The notes beneath the pieces were generated by a model. It searched no databases, was not told the origin of the DNA, and saw only the letters and a list, made by a program, of their open reading frames with translations. Below, piece after piece: positions 16,369 through 24,940 of a stretch of 64,000 nt of DNA (the stretch's first letter is position 1; each line of letters opens with the position of its first letter). Position numbers and translations under genes: made by a program. Source of the DNA: JAJYQH01 sp036261615 (lineage in GTDB: Bacteria > Actinomycetota > Actinomycetes > Propionibacteriales > Propionibacteriaceae); NCBI GenBank assembly GCA_036261615.1, contig DATAKK010000088.1, forward strand, positions 1 through 64,000, in the 5' to 3' direction.

Positions 16369-18885
16369 TCAGCTGCGCAGCACCGCGCCGCACCGGTCGG
16401 AGGCGACCGCCACGGCCGCGTCGCGGGCGGCGGAGGCCTCGGCCTCGGTGAGCGTCCGGTCGGGGGCGCGGAAGCGCAGCGCGTAGGCGAGCGACTTCTT
16501 CCCCTCCCCCACCTGGGGCCCGGTGTAGAGGTCGAACAGCAGGATCGACTCGAGCAGTGGCCCGGCACCCACGCGCAGGGCGTCCTCGACGTCCCCCGCC
16601 GGGACGCCGGCATCGACGATGAGCGCGACATCCTCCTTGGCCAGCGGCCAGGGCGACAGCGGCCGGATCTCCCCCGACGACGGGGCGAGCGCCACCAACG
16701 CGTCGAGCTCGACCTCGACCGCCGCCGTGCGCGCGGGCAGGCCGAACGCCTCGATGACCCGGGGATGCAGTTCCCCGGCCCAGCCGATCGTCCGGCCGGC
16801 GACGCTCAGTTCGGCACAGCGGCCCGGATGCCACGGAGCGGTCGCCGCGGCCCGGCGGCCCACCTCCAGGCCGACGGCCCGGGCGGCGACCTGCGCGAGC
16901 GCGGCGGCCTGGGTCCAGCAGGCGGGCTCGGCCGGTCCGGCCCACCCCTCGGGCAGCCAGTTGCCGGTGAGCACGGCGGCCAGCATCCGGGGCTGGCGGG
17001 GCAGGGCCGCGTCCAGGGCCCGCACCTCGGCGTCGCTGGGACGCCGGCGCACGTCCGGCATCGGGGCGGGGGGCAGCTGCTCCGGCGAGCGGAAGGCGCT
17101 CCCCACCTCGAACAGCGCGAGGTCGTCCTGACTGCGCGATGTGTTGCGGTTGACGGCCGCGAACAGGCCCGGCAGGAGGGTGGTGCGCAGGTAGGGCTGG
17201 GTGTCGGCGAGCGGGTTGGCCAGGCGGACGGCGGCCAACCGTTCGTCCCCCTCGGGAAGCCCCAGCCTCGCGAGGTCGTCGTCGCTGATGAACGGGAGCG
17301 TGAGCACCTCGACGAAACCGGCGCCGGCGACCGCGGCCGTGACCGCACGACGCGCGCGCTGGGCCGGGGTGAGGCCGCGCCCCGCCGCGGTGGGCACGAT
17401 CGAGCCGATGCGGTCGAAGCCGAGCTTGCGCCCCACCTCCTCGACGTAGTCGTACGGATCGACGAGGTCGCGACGCCACGTGGGCGGGGTGACCGTGACG
17501 ACGCCGTCGGACAGCGAGACCGCGCACCCGGACGCCGAGAGCACCCCCACGACCTCCTCGGCCGCGACGTCCGCGCCGAGGATCCGGGCCGGCAGGTCGA
17601 CCGGGAACGACTGCTCGGGCATCTCCTGGGGTCCGCCGACGATCGTCTCCCCCGGCTCGAGGGTGCCGCCGGCGAGGTCGACGAGGAGGTGCGCCGCCTG
17701 GCGTCCCGCCGCGTAGGCGAGTGCCGAGTCGACGCCGCGCTCGAACCGCTTGGACGCCTCGCTCGGCAGCTTGTGCGCGCGGAACGCCCGGCCGATGGCG
17801 ACCGGGTCGAAGCAGGCGGCCTCGAGCACGATGGTGCGGGTGCCGCCGGTGAGCTCGGTGGAAGCCCCGCCCATGACCCCGGCAAGGCCGATCGGACCCG
17901 AGTCGTCGCAGATGAGCAGGTCCTCGCCGGCCCGGAGCTGCCGCACCTGGTCGTCGAGGGTGACCAGGGTCTCCCCCTCGCGGGCGCGGCGCACGACGAT
18001 CGGGCCCTGCAGCCGGTCGGCGTCGTACGCGTGCAGCGGTTGGCCCGACTCGAGCATGACGTAGTTGGTGATGTCGACGGCGAGCGAGATCGAGCGCATG
18101 CCCGACTCCGCGAGCCGGTGCACCATCCACCGGGGAGTGGGAGCACCGGGGTCGATCCCGGTGATGGTGAGCGCGGTGAACAGCGGGCAGCCGTCGGCGT
18201 CCTCGACGCGCACCGGGTGGCCGTCCTGCCGCGGCGGGGGCACGGGCAGCGCGTAGCGGTCGTCGTAGCGGACGCCGAACGCCTGCGCCGTCTCGCGGGC
18301 CAGTCCCCGCATCGACAGGCAGTAGCCGGTGTCGGGCGTGATGTCGGCCTCGATGACCTCGTCGCGGACGCTCAGGACATCGACGGCGTCCTCACCCGGA
18401 CGCAGCGTGCGCCCGTCGACGGTCTCGGGCAGCACGATGATGCCGGTGTGGTCCTCCCCGATGCCGAGCTCGTCCTCGGCGCAGATCATGCCGTCGGAGA
18501 CGTGGCCGTAGGTCTTGCGGGTCGAGATCTCGAAGCCGCCGGCCAGCACCGAGCCGGGCAGCGCGACGACGACGAGGTCTCCCACCGCGAAGTTGTGCGC
18601 GCCGCAGACGATGCCGCGACCGGCGGGCACGTCGGCGTCCGCGGGGTCGTTGTGCTCGGGCCCGACGTCGACCCGGCACCAGCGGATCGTCTTGCCGTTC
18701 TTCTGCGGCTCGTCGGTGAAGGCCAGCACCCTGCCGACGACGACGGGCCCGGAGAGGTCGGCGCCGGTGCGCTCGATCCGCTCGACGTTGAGGCCGGCGG
18801 CGGTCCAGCGCTCGGCGATCCGGGACGTGGTGACGTCCGCGGGCAGCCGCACCAGGTCGCGCAGCCATGACACGGGCGCCCTCAT
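16369..18885 (-). CDS. pheT: phenylalanyl-tRNA synthetase beta subunit
   Basis: Beta chain of the (alpha-beta)2 PheRS (838 aa). Order: N-terminal domain with tRNA-binding EMAP-like fold (about 40-155, GRVLAFTDEPQKNGKTIRWC; GAHNFAVGD), B3/4 editing domain with DITNYVMLESGQPLHAYD, B5 domain (PPTWRRDLVDPYDYVEEVGR), catalytic-like core, and a C-terminal anticodon-binding FDX-ACB domain (PLSPWPLAKEDVALIV). ATG 18885 overlaps the pheS stop (ATGA). Confidence 0.97.
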   Translation of the reverse strand: MRAPVSWLRDLVRLPADVTTSRIAERWTAAGLNVERIERTGADLSGPVVVGRVLAFTDEPQKNGKTIRWCRVDVGPEHNDPADADVPAGRGIVCGAHNFAVGDLVVVALPGSVLAGGFEISTRKTYGHVSDGMICAEDELGIGEDHTGIIVLPETVDGRTLRPGEDAVDVLSVRDEVIEADITPDTGYCLSMRGLARETAQAFGVRYDDRYALPVPPPRQDGHPVRVEDADGCPLFTALTITGIDPGAPTPRWMVHRLAESGMRSISLAVDITNYVMLESGQPLHAYDADRLQGPIVVRRAREGETLVTLDDQVRQLRAGEDLLICDDSGPIGLAGVMGGASTELTGGTRTIVLEAACFDPVAIGRAFRAHKLPSEASKRFERGVDSALAYAAGRQAAHLLVDLAGGTLEPGETIVGGPQEMPEQSFPVDLPARILGADVAAEEVVGVLSASGCAVSLSDGVVTVTPPTWRRDLVDPYDYVEEVGRKLGFDRIGSIVPTAAGRGLTPAQRARRAVTAAVAGAGFVEVLTLPFISDDDLARLGLPEGDERLAAVRLANPLADTQPYLRTTLLPGLFAAVNRNTSRSQDDLALFEVGSAFRSPEQLPPAPMPDVRRRPSDAEVRALDAALPRQPRMLAAVLTGNWLPEGWAGPAEPACWTQAAALAQVAARAVGLEVGRRAAATAPWHPGRCAELSVAGRTIGWAGELHPRVIEAFGLPARTAAVEVELDALVALAPSSGEIRPLSPWPLAKEDVALIVDAGVPAGDVEDALRVGAGPLLESILLFDLYTGPQVGEGKKSLAYALRFRAPDRTLTEAEASAARDAAVAVASDRCGAVLRS

Positions 18886-19994
18886 CGCGCCCCTCCCTTC
18901 AGTGAACGGCTGAACCGCACGTCGCCCTCGACGAAGTCGCGCAGGTCGGTGGCGGCGTTGCGGAACATCACCGTGCGGTCGATCCCCATGCCGAAGGCGA
19001 ACCCCGAGTAGACGTCGGTGTCGATGCCGGCGGCCGCCAGCACCCGGGGGTTGACGACCCCGCACCCGCCCCACTCGATCCAGCCTTCGCTGCGGCAGGT
19101 ACGGCACGGGTGGTCGGGGTCGCCGACGCTGGTGCCGTGGCAGACGAAGCACAGCAGGTCGATCTCGGCGCTCGGCTCGGTGAACGGGAAGAAGTGCGGA
19201 CGAAGCCGGGTCTCGACGTCGTCGCCGAACAACGCCCGGGCGAGGTGGTCGAGGCTGCCCTTGAGGTGGGCCATCGAGATGCCCTTGTCGACGACCAGCC
19301 CCTCGAGCTGGTGGAAGACCGGCAGGTGCGTGGCGTCGTACTCGTCGGCCCGGTACACCTTGCCCGGACAGACGACGTAGAGGGGCAGGTCGCGGCTGAG
19401 CAGCGCACGCGCCTGCACCGGCGAGGTCTGGGTGCGCATGAGTGTGTGGTTCTCGGTGGGCTCGACGAACAGGGTGTCGGTGAGCCCCCGCGCCGGGTGG
19501 TCGGGGCCGGTGTTGAGGGCGTCGAAGTTGAGCCATTCGGCCTCGAGCTCGGGCCCCTCGGCGACCTCCCAGCCGAGGGCCAGGAACACGTCGCTCATCA
19601 TGTCCATCATCGCGGTGATGGGGTGCACGGCCCCCTGGGGGGCCAGGTCGACGGGAAGGGTGACGTCGACGGTCTCCGCGACCAGCCGGGCCTCCAGTTC
19701 CGCCGCGGCGAGCACCTCCTGGCGCTCGGCGACCGCCTGGTTCAACCTGGCCCGGGCCTGGCCGAGCCGTTGCCCGGCATCCTTGCGCGCGTGCGGCGGC
19801 AGGGCCCCGATCTCCCGGTAGGCGAGGGCGAGCGGTGAACGGTCGCCCGTGTGGGCGATGCGGACGGTCTTGAGCTCGGCGGTCGTGGTGACCGACCCGA
19901 TGGCCTCGAGTGCCTCGGCGACCATGGCCTCGACGTGGTCGGCGTCGAGCGGCGTCACCTGCACCGGGTCGTAGTTGGTGTTGGGCCCACTCAT
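18882..19994 (-). CDS. pheS: phenylalanyl-tRNA synthetase alpha subunit
   Basis: Catalytic subunit of PheRS (370 aa). Class II motifs are visible: motif 2 FHQLEGLVVDKGISMAHLK, and motif 3 GFAFGMGIDRTVMFR near the C-terminus. An N-terminal coiled-coil arm precedes the core (KDAGQRLGQARARLNQAVAERQEVLAAAELEARL). ATG 19994 is preferred over an upstream in-frame ATG at 20054 because AGGAGG lies 8 bases upstream and the extension (Ala/Arg-rich) is not family-like. Confidence 0.97.
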   Translation of the reverse strand: MSGPNTNYDPVQVTPLDADHVEAMVAEALEAIGSVTTTAELKTVRIAHTGDRSPLALAYREIGALPPHARKDAGQRLGQARARLNQAVAERQEVLAAAELEARLVAETVDVTLPVDLAPQGAVHPITAMMDMMSDVFLALGWEVAEGPELEAEWLNFDALNTGPDHPARGLTDTLFVEPTENHTLMRTQTSPVQARALLSRDLPLYVVCPGKVYRADEYDATHLPVFHQLEGLVVDKGISMAHLKGSLDHLARALFGDDVETRLRPHFFPFTEPSAEIDLLCFVCHGTSVGDPDHPCRTCRSEGWIEWGGCGVVNPRVLAAAGIDTDVYSGFAFGMGIDRTVMFRNAATDLRDFVEGDVRFSRSLKGGAR

Positions 19995-20256
19995 TCGGGC
20001 GTCCTCCTGGTTCTCGGGTCGGCCGCGACGGGCGGCAGGGGATGCCGCCGCCACGCCGCAGGCCAGTCTAGGGATGGCACCATCGCCGGGCGAGCCGCGC
20101 CGGAGCGCCGGACAGGCGGAGGGGGTCGCCGGCCGGTCTCCCCCGGCCGGGGCCGAGGGGTCAGGGCGACGCAGGGTCAGTCGCGCTCACACCCCACGGC
20201 CGATGCCCGGCCGGGGGCGGCGAAATCGGCGACCCGCATGCATGCGGTCGAGGGTA
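19995..20256. other. pheS upstream region
   Basis: 262 bases without a gene. A perfect 14-bp palindrome CCGCATGCATGCGG (20234-20247) lies 10 bases past the SpoU methyltransferase stop on the minus strand and may be a weak terminator. A minus-strand TAGACT near 20071-20066 is a possible pheS -10. I see no T-box and no Phe-rich leader peptide. Confidence 0.4.
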
Positions 20257-21069
20257 TCAGGGTGTGCGGGACGCCGGCCGGTCCCGCTCGGCGCGCTGCT
20301 CCGCGGCGGTCGTGTAGAGACAGATGGCGGCGGCGGTCGACAGGTTGAGCGACTCGGCGAGTCCCCACATCGGGATGCCGACCACCCGGTCGACGAGCGC
20401 GCGGTCGGCCTCGGGCAGTCCCCAGGCCTCGTTGCCCATCACCCAGGCGATCCGGCCCTGAAGGCCCCCGGCCCCGGCCAGCTCGTCGAGCCGCTCGCCA
20501 CCCCCGGCGGCGCCAAGCACCTCGCACCCCCGGGACCTCGCCCAGGCGACGGCGTCCGCGAGCTCGACGCCGACGACCACGGGCAGGTGGAAGACACTGC
20601 CGACACTGGCCCGGACGGTCTTGCCGTTGTGGACGTCGACCGAGCCCTTGGTGAAGACGACGGCGTCCGCCCCGAACGCGTCCGCGCAGCGGATGACGGT
20701 GCCGGCGTTGCCGGGGTCGCGGATCTGGGCACAGATCAGCACCAGCCGGGGGTCTGGCACGTCGTCGAGCCCGACCTGCTCCTCGCGACAGATCGCGACG
20801 ATCCCCTGCGGGGTCACGGCGTCCGACAGTTCCTGGAGGTCGGACGCATGCACCTGCCAGCACCGGTCGGGGTCGGCCAGGGCGAGCAGGTCCGCATGCC
20901 GGTCGGGATCGTCGACGAGCACCGCGCGCACGACGTCGGGACGCCGCAACGCCTCCCGGACCGCCTGCACCCCCTCGGCGAGGAACTCCCCGGCCTCGTC
21001 GCGACCCTTGCGCGTGGTCAGCTTGCGGGCCGCCCGGTACTGGGCGCGGCTCAGGGCGGGCAACGACAT
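20257..21069 (-). CDS. SpoU/TrmH-family RNA 2'-O-methyltransferase
   Basis: SPOUT methyltransferase (270 aa) that methylates a ribose in rRNA or tRNA. Motif 1 is CAQIRDPGNAGTVIRCADAFG, motif 2 WVMGNEAWGLP and motif 3 IPMWGLAESLNLSTAAAI, the knot that binds SAM. An N-terminal SpoU substrate-binding domain precedes them. Gene position between rplT and pheS is the usual place for the tsnR/rlmB-like 23S methyltransferase in actinobacteria. ATG 21069 lies 6 bases after TATCCT (21081-21076), so it is likely leaderless. The longer upstream reading runs through a palindromic repeat and is rejected. Confidence 0.92.
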   Translation of the reverse strand: MSLPALSRAQYRAARKLTTRKGRDEAGEFLAEGVQAVREALRRPDVVRAVLVDDPDRHADLLALADPDRCWQVHASDLQELSDAVTPQGIVAICREEQVGLDDVPDPRLVLICAQIRDPGNAGTVIRCADAFGADAVVFTKGSVDVHNGKTVRASVGSVFHLPVVVGVELADAVAWARSRGCEVLGAAGGGERLDELAGAGGLQGRIAWVMGNEAWGLPEADRALVDRVVGIPMWGLAESLNLSTAAAICLYTTAAEQRAERDRPASRTP

Positions 21070-21120
21070 GGCCACAGGATAGGGCGCGGCGCCGGCCGGC
21101 TGCCGAGGGCCCCGAACCGT

Positions 21121-21182
21121 GCACCACCTGCCATTCACCAGCCCAGGACGCGGGGACGTGGCAGGTGGTGCGAATTTCGCAG
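21121..21182. repeat. dispersed palindromic repeat, copy A
   Basis: Left arm GCACCACCTGCCA (21121-21133) pairs with TGGCAGGTGGTGC (21159-21171), and the right side continues GAATTTCGCAG to 21182. The same arms and the same outer sequence recur in two tandem copies at 60461-60533 and 60583-60655. It is intergenic, upstream of the SpoU gene and downstream of a membrane protein gene. No coding function is seen. Confidence 0.85.
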
Positions 21183-21222
21183 AACCGGGCGCGGTCGGGT
21201 CACACCCGACCCCGGACACGGC

Positions 21223-21255
21223 GGAACGCCGCGACCGGGGGGATCGCGGCGTTCC
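21223..21255 (-). terminator. terminator after 21292-21870 gene
   Basis: Perfect 12-bp stem GGAACGCCGCGA (21223-21234) / TCGCGGCGTTCC (21244-21255) with a 9-base loop, 37 bases past the stop of the membrane protein gene on the minus strand. No clear T-tail follows. Confidence 0.75.
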
Positions 21256-21291
21256 TGTGGGGTGGTGTTGTCAGGGATGCATTCCCTGGGC

Positions 21292-21870
21292 TCAGGCGGC
21301 TGCCGGAGCGCCCGTGGCCTTCCCACCGAGCTTGACGAAGCCGAGGGCGGCGAGGACGACGCCGGCGACGATGAGGATGACACCGACCCAGAGGGCGATG
21401 GTGCCGATGGTCCACCAGGCGTAGGCGGTGAGGAGCATGCTGCGGAGGGCGTCGCCCTGGAACAGCGTGTTCTTGATGCCGGTGAGCTTCTGGTAGGCGG
21501 CCATGTCAGCGGCGGAGGCGGTGCCGGCGGTGATCTTCGGGTTGGCAGCGGCCATCGCGCTGGCCTCGGCGCCGATCTCGGAGTAGCTCTTGCCACCGCT
21601 CGCCGCCATCATGTGCTCGTGGATGAAGTACTCGCTGTAGGCGTAGGCCTGGGGGCCGGTGGTCATCGCCTGGCCGGCGTACTTCGTCAGGTGGTCCTTC
21701 ATGACCTGCTCGCTCAGCGCGGCGCCAGCGGGCATCGTGATCTTCTGGCTGCTCAGCTGGTCGCTCACGAATCCGTGGGCCCACGTGCCCGCGTAGGTGA
21801 TGGCGATGCCGGCCACCAGCGCGACCACGCCGACGATCTTCAGCAAGGTGCTGTAGACGGACTTGTTCAT
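21292..21870 (-). CDS. conserved two-helix membrane protein
   Basis: 192 aa. An N-terminal transmembrane helix (VGVVALVAGIAITYAGTWA, about 13-31) and a C-terminal helix pair region (TIGTIALWVGVILIVAGVVLAAL) flank an extracytoplasmic domain of about 120 residues rich in Ala, Thr and Ser (DQLSSQKITMPAGA, EHMMAASGGKSY). It resembles a widespread actinobacterial family often mislabelled as a ring-opening dioxygenase LigA. No catalytic motif is seen and the function is unknown. GGGGGAACG upstream of ATG 21870 could be its ribosome-binding site. It is flanked by terminators on both sides, so it is probably transcribed alone. Confidence 0.82.
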   Translation of the reverse strand: MNKSVYSTLLKIVGVVALVAGIAITYAGTWAHGFVSDQLSSQKITMPAGAALSEQVMKDHLTKYAGQAMTTGPQAYAYSEYFIHEHMMAASGGKSYSEIGAEASAMAAANPKITAGTASAADMAAYQKLTGIKNTLFQGDALRSMLLTAYAWWTIGTIALWVGVILIVAGVVLAALGFVKLGGKATGAPAAA

Positions 21871-22030
21871 ATTTCTCGTTCCCCCCTGGGAATCGGGGCC
21901 GGGGGTTTCGATCTGGCCTCCGGCCGTGTTGACGCATTCACCATATGACGGCCGAATTTCCGCACTACAGGGGGGTGGCTTTAGCGCTACACAGCGTAGT
22001 AGTCAGTGCGTCTTCCCTTGTCGGAACGCA

Positions 22031-22070
22031 CATCGCCCGCGGTCGGACGAGGTCCGGCCCGCGGGCGATG
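22031..22070 (-). terminator. rplT terminator
   Basis: Perfect 12-bp stem CATCGCCCGCGG (22031-22042) / CCGCGGGCGATG (22059-22070), starting 16 bases past the rplT stop on the minus strand. The loop can form a smaller inner stem (CGGAC/GTCCG). It ends the infC-rpmI-rplT unit. Confidence 0.85.
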
Positions 22071-22085
22071 AGAATGCTGCGTCGC

Positions 22086-22451
22086 TCAGGCGGCGGCGGC
22101 CTGGTTGGCCCGGGCCACCTCGACGAGGGCGGTGAAGGCCATCGGGTCGGTGACGGCCAGGTCGGCGAGGATCTTGCGGTCGACCTCGACGCCGGCGTTC
22201 TTCAGCCCGTTGATGAACCGGTTGTAGGTCATGCCCTCCGCACGGCAGGCCGCGTTGATCCGCTGGATCCAGAGGCTGCGGAAGTCACCCTTGCGATCAC
22301 GGCGGTGGTCGTAGGCGTAGGTCATCGAGTGGAGCATCTGCTCCTTGGCCTTGCGGTAGAGGCGCGAGCGCTGACCGCGGTAGCCGGACGCGAGCTCGAG
22401 AACCTCGCGACGCTTCTTCTGCGCATTCACAGAACGCTTGACGCGTGCCAT
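22086..22451 (-). CDS. rplT: 50S ribosomal protein L20
   Basis: Early-assembly 23S rRNA-binding protein (121 aa, normal length). The basic N-terminal region MARVKRSVNAQKKRREVLEL and the sequence FRSLWIQRINAACR are family hallmarks. It is the last gene of infC-rpmI-rplT, 73 bases after rpmI. In several bacteria L20 represses this operon through the leader RNA. Here a transcription attenuator lies ahead of infC, but L20 binding is not shown. Confidence 0.98.
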   Translation of the reverse strand: MARVKRSVNAQKKRREVLELASGYRGQRSRLYRKAKEQMLHSMTYAYDHRRDRKGDFRSLWIQRINAACRAEGMTYNRFINGLKNAGVEVDRKILADLAVTDPMAFTALVEVARANQAAAA

Positions 22452-22524
22452 GTTCTATCTCCTTGATGTAGAAGGGACGCCGGATGCCGTCGTCCCGGAA
22501 CTGAGTGCCGGGGTCGGCGTCGGG

Positions 22525-22731
22525 TCACTTGCCCTTGTGCTTGGCGAGCAGCTTCTTCACCTTGCGGGCGTCCCCGCCGGTGAGGACCGCGACGCCCTGC
22601 AGCCGCCGCATGCGCTTGGTCGGCTTGTGCTCGTTGAGGTGCGTGGTGCCGGCCTGCTTGTGCACGAGCTTGCCGCTGCCGGTGCGCGTGACGCGCTTCT
22701 TCATCCCGGAGTGGGTCTTCATCTTCGGCAT
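22525..22731 (-). CDS. rpmI: 50S ribosomal protein L35
   Basis: 68-residue basic ribosomal protein with the usual MPKMKTHSGMKKRVTRTGSG start and HLNEHKPTKRMRRL. GGAGACACC precedes the ATG. It lies between infC and rplT, 139 bases after infC. Confidence 0.98.
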   Translation of the reverse strand: MPKMKTHSGMKKRVTRTGSGKLVHKQAGTTHLNEHKPTKRMRRLQGVAVLTGGDARKVKKLLAKHKGK

Positions 22732-22870
22732 GGTGTCTCCTTGTTTCGTTGGCTCCCCCGAGGCTGCCCGTGGGAGGTGCTGCTGACAGGCGGTGGACTG
22801 GGCGCGCGCGGGGCGCGATCAGCCGCGGACGCGACCGGTGCGAGCCGGTCGGACCAGTGGCCGGTGCCGA

Positions 22871-23554
22871 TCAGAGATCGACGTCGGGGTCGAGGTTGTC
22901 GGCGGGACCCCGCTTCTTCTTCGGTGTGGGCTGGTGGGTGGCCCGGTACTCGGCCTCGAACTCGCGCTCGGACTGCTGGGCGGCGGCGCGCTCGGCCATC
23001 CGACGCTCGCGCTCGGCCTTCTCGTCGAGCCGGGCCTCGGTCTTCTTGCGGGTGGGACCGAGGACCATGAGCATGTTGCGGCCGTCGAGCTTGGGCGCCG
23101 ACTCGATGTAGCCGAACTCCTCGACGTCGTCGGCCAGGCGCTTGAGCAGGTTGGCACCCAGTTCGGGCTTCGACTGCTCGCGGCCACGGAACATGATGGT
23201 GATCTTCACCTTGTCGCCGCCCTTGAGGAAGCGCACGACGTGACCCTTCTTGGTCTCGTAGTCGTGCTCGTCGATCTTGGGGCGGAGCTTCATCTCCTTG
23301 ATGACCGTGTTGGTCTGGTTACGGCGCGATTCGCGCGCCTTCTGCGCGTTCTCGTACTTGAACTTGCCGTAGTCCATGAGCTTGACGACCGGCGGGCGGG
23401 CGGCGGCGGCCACCTCGACCAGGTCGAGGTCGTGCTCGCGGGCCAACTGCAGCGCCTGCTCGATCCGGACGATGCCGACCTGTTCGCCGTTGGGACCCAC
23501 GAGCCGGACCTCGGGTACCCGGATCCGGTCGTTGATGCGTGGTTCAGTACTGAT
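22871..23554 (-). CDS. infC: translation initiation factor IF-3, ATC start codon
   Basis: IF-3 (227 aa) binds the 30S subunit and checks start-codon pairing. The N-terminal domain begins STEPRINDRIRVPEVRLVG, the linker is KARESRRNQ, and the C-terminal domain has RPKIDEHDYETKKGHVVRFL and MFRGREQSKPE. A roughly 50-residue Lys/Arg/Glu tail follows, longer than in E. coli. The start is taken as ATC at 23554-23552: GGGAGG lies four bases upstream and the second residue matches the family (STEP). Upstream in-frame ATG/GTG codons fall inside a terminator hairpin and lack a ribosome-binding site. AUU or AUC starts are a known autoregulatory feature of infC. Confidence 0.95.
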   Translation of the reverse strand: MSTEPRINDRIRVPEVRLVGPNGEQVGIVRIEQALQLAREHDLDLVEVAAAARPPVVKLMDYGKFKYENAQKARESRRNQTNTVIKEMKLRPKIDEHDYETKKGHVVRFLKGGDKVKITIMFRGREQSKPELGANLLKRLADDVEEFGYIESAPKLDGRNMLMVLGPTRKKTEARLDEKAERERRMAERAAAQQSEREFEAEYRATHQPTPKKKRGPADNLDPDVDL

Positions 23555-23602
23555 GTGTCCTCCCGGGACTTGGTTGAGTGGTTCTGGATCAACCGGACGA
23601 CG

Positions 23603-23630
23603 AAAAAGGCCCCCGCCGACGGCGGAGGCC
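23603..23630 (-). promoter_or_regulatory. attenuator hairpin in the infC leader
   Basis: On the minus strand GGCCTCCGCC (23630-23621), GTC, then GGCGGGGGCC (23617-23608) is followed by TTTTT (23607-23603). This is a classic intrinsic terminator placed about 50 bases before the infC start and about 160 bases after the predicted transcription start, so it should act as an attenuator. The leader upstream contains other G+C-rich inverted repeats that could form an alternative fold. Confidence 0.8.
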
Positions 23631-23791
23631 TGACCAGTGACTGCGCGAACGCCACCCGGAGGTGCCACGCCACCGGCGTGGAATCATCGACCCGGCAGGA
23701 ACGCACGCACCGCGTGAGCCCCGCTCGGGTGGGAGGCCAGGACCTCCACTTCGGCGGATCGGCGTCAGTCGACGCCCGATCGATCCCGGCC

Positions 23792-23821
23792 ATTCTAGGC
23801 GAACGCGGGGTCGCACACCAA
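23792..23821 (-). promoter_or_regulatory. infC-rpmI-rplT promoter
   Basis: On the minus strand TTGGTG (23821-23816), an 18-base spacer and TAGAAT (23797-23792) form a promoter. It predicts a leader of roughly 230 bases (about 23785-23555), unusually long for this window and consistent with attenuation control. Confidence 0.65.
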
Positions 23822-23850
23822 TCCGGTGCCGGTCGTCGGCCGCCCGGGGC

Positions 23851-24384
23851 TCACTGGATGCCCCTGCGGCGCAGGATCTCCTCGATCTCGGCGTCCTCGT
23901 CGCTGGTCTCGGCGGCCGGGCCGGCGGGTGCGGCCGGCGTGGGGGCCGCCTTCTCGAGCGGACGCGGCGTCGCGGCGCCGGGGCCGGTGGCCGGAGTCCT
24001 CCGATCGGCCGCCGGACGGCCGGTCTGGGCCGCCTGGGCCCGGTCGCGCCGCTGCTGGCGTCGCTGGCGCGCCTCGGCTCGGGAGACGGGGCTGACGGCG
24101 CTGCCGACGAGGACGAGGAGCACCCCCAGCGCGCCGACGACGACGCCGATGAGCCGCGTCCGGTCGAGGGGGGTGGTGCGCACCCAGTGGATCGTGGCCC
24201 GCACCCAGGCGAGCACGAGGGCGAGGAAGCCCATGATCCACAACGCGGCGATGACGAGCGCGAGGCCGAGCCCGTGCAGCACCGCCCGCGCGCTGCGGCT
24301 GCGCGCCCAGCGGCCGGCCGTCACGGCGAGCACCAGTACGATGAGGCCGATGGCCCCGAGTACGACGATCAGCTGGTCGCTCAT
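23851..24384 (-). CDS. small membrane protein with disordered charged tail
   Basis: 177 aa, not recognised. Helices at about 5-22 (IVVLGAIGLIVLVLAVTA), 35-60 (VLHGLGLALVIAALWIMGFLALVLAWV) and 78-96 (LIGVVVGALGVLLVLVGSA) are followed by a cytoplasmic-type tail rich in Arg/Gln (EARQRRQQRRDRAQ), then Pro/Ala, ending in an acidic segment and ILRRRGIQ. ATG 24384 lies 6 bases after CACAGT and is likely leaderless. It is divergent from the SseB-like gene. Confidence 0.75.
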   Translation of the reverse strand: MSDQLIVVLGAIGLIVLVLAVTAGRWARSRSARAVLHGLGLALVIAALWIMGFLALVLAWVRATIHWVRTTPLDRTRLIGVVVGALGVLLVLVGSAVSPVSRAEARQRRQQRRDRAQAAQTGRPAADRRTPATGPGAATPRPLEKAAPTPAAPAGPAAETSDEDAEIEEILRRRGIQ

Positions 24385-24429
24385 GGGCCCACTGTGCCAC
24401 ACGCCATCACCACACCTCCCGGAGCCACG

Positions 24430-24933
24430 GTGAACGACCACGACCGCACCCTCGCCGACGTCGGACGCCGCTGGGCGGGTGACACGGGCGGGGCCGACGC
24501 CGACGTGCGGGCCGCGCTCGCCGGCGTCCGGGACGCCGACAGCTACCTGCGGGCGGTCGCGGCGTTGTGTGGGGCGCGACTGCTGCTGCCCATCCTCGCC
24601 ACCGGCGACGACCACGCGACCGGACCCGACCCGGATCGGCACGCCGAGATGGCCGCGGTGAGCCTGCGGGGCGTCGACGGGCGCACGGCGCTGCTCGCGT
24701 TCACCGGGCTGGACGCCGCCCGCGCGTGGAATCCGGCCGCCAGGCCGGTGCCGGGCACGCTCGACGAGGTGGCGGCCACCGTGGCGGAGGCCGGCTCGGA
24801 CGTCCTGCTCGTCGACGTCGCGGGTCCGGCCCCGCTCGAGATCGGTCCCGACCTGCTGCAGCACCTGGCCGCCGGGGAGCGGCTGGTGGAGGTGTCGCGG
24901 GGCGACTTCGGCTGGTTGTCGGTGCCGCGCTGA
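24430..24933 (+). CDS. SseB-like protein
   Basis: 167-residue soluble protein with one SseB N-terminal-type domain: DADSYLRAVAALCGARLLLPIL, then EMAAVSLRGVDGRTALLAFTG and the C-terminal ERLVEVSRGDFGWL. Such proteins are common in actinobacteria and their role is unclear. GTG 24430 has GGAG five bases upstream. It converges on the PH-domain gene with only 7 bases between stops. Confidence 0.75.
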   Translation: MNDHDRTLADVGRRWAGDTGGADADVRAALAGVRDADSYLRAVAALCGARLLLPILATGDDHATGPDPDRHAEMAAVSLRGVDGRTALLAFTGLDAARAWNPAARPVPGTLDEVAATVAEAGSDVLLVDVAGPAPLEIGPDLLQHLAAGERLVEVSRGDFGWLSVPR

Positions 24934-24940
24934 GCGGACG

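Noticed and set aside
22953..23668. Upstream in-frame ATG start for IF-3 (23668)
   Set aside because: The extension runs through the attenuator hairpin and T-run, lacks a ribosome-binding site and is not family sequence.
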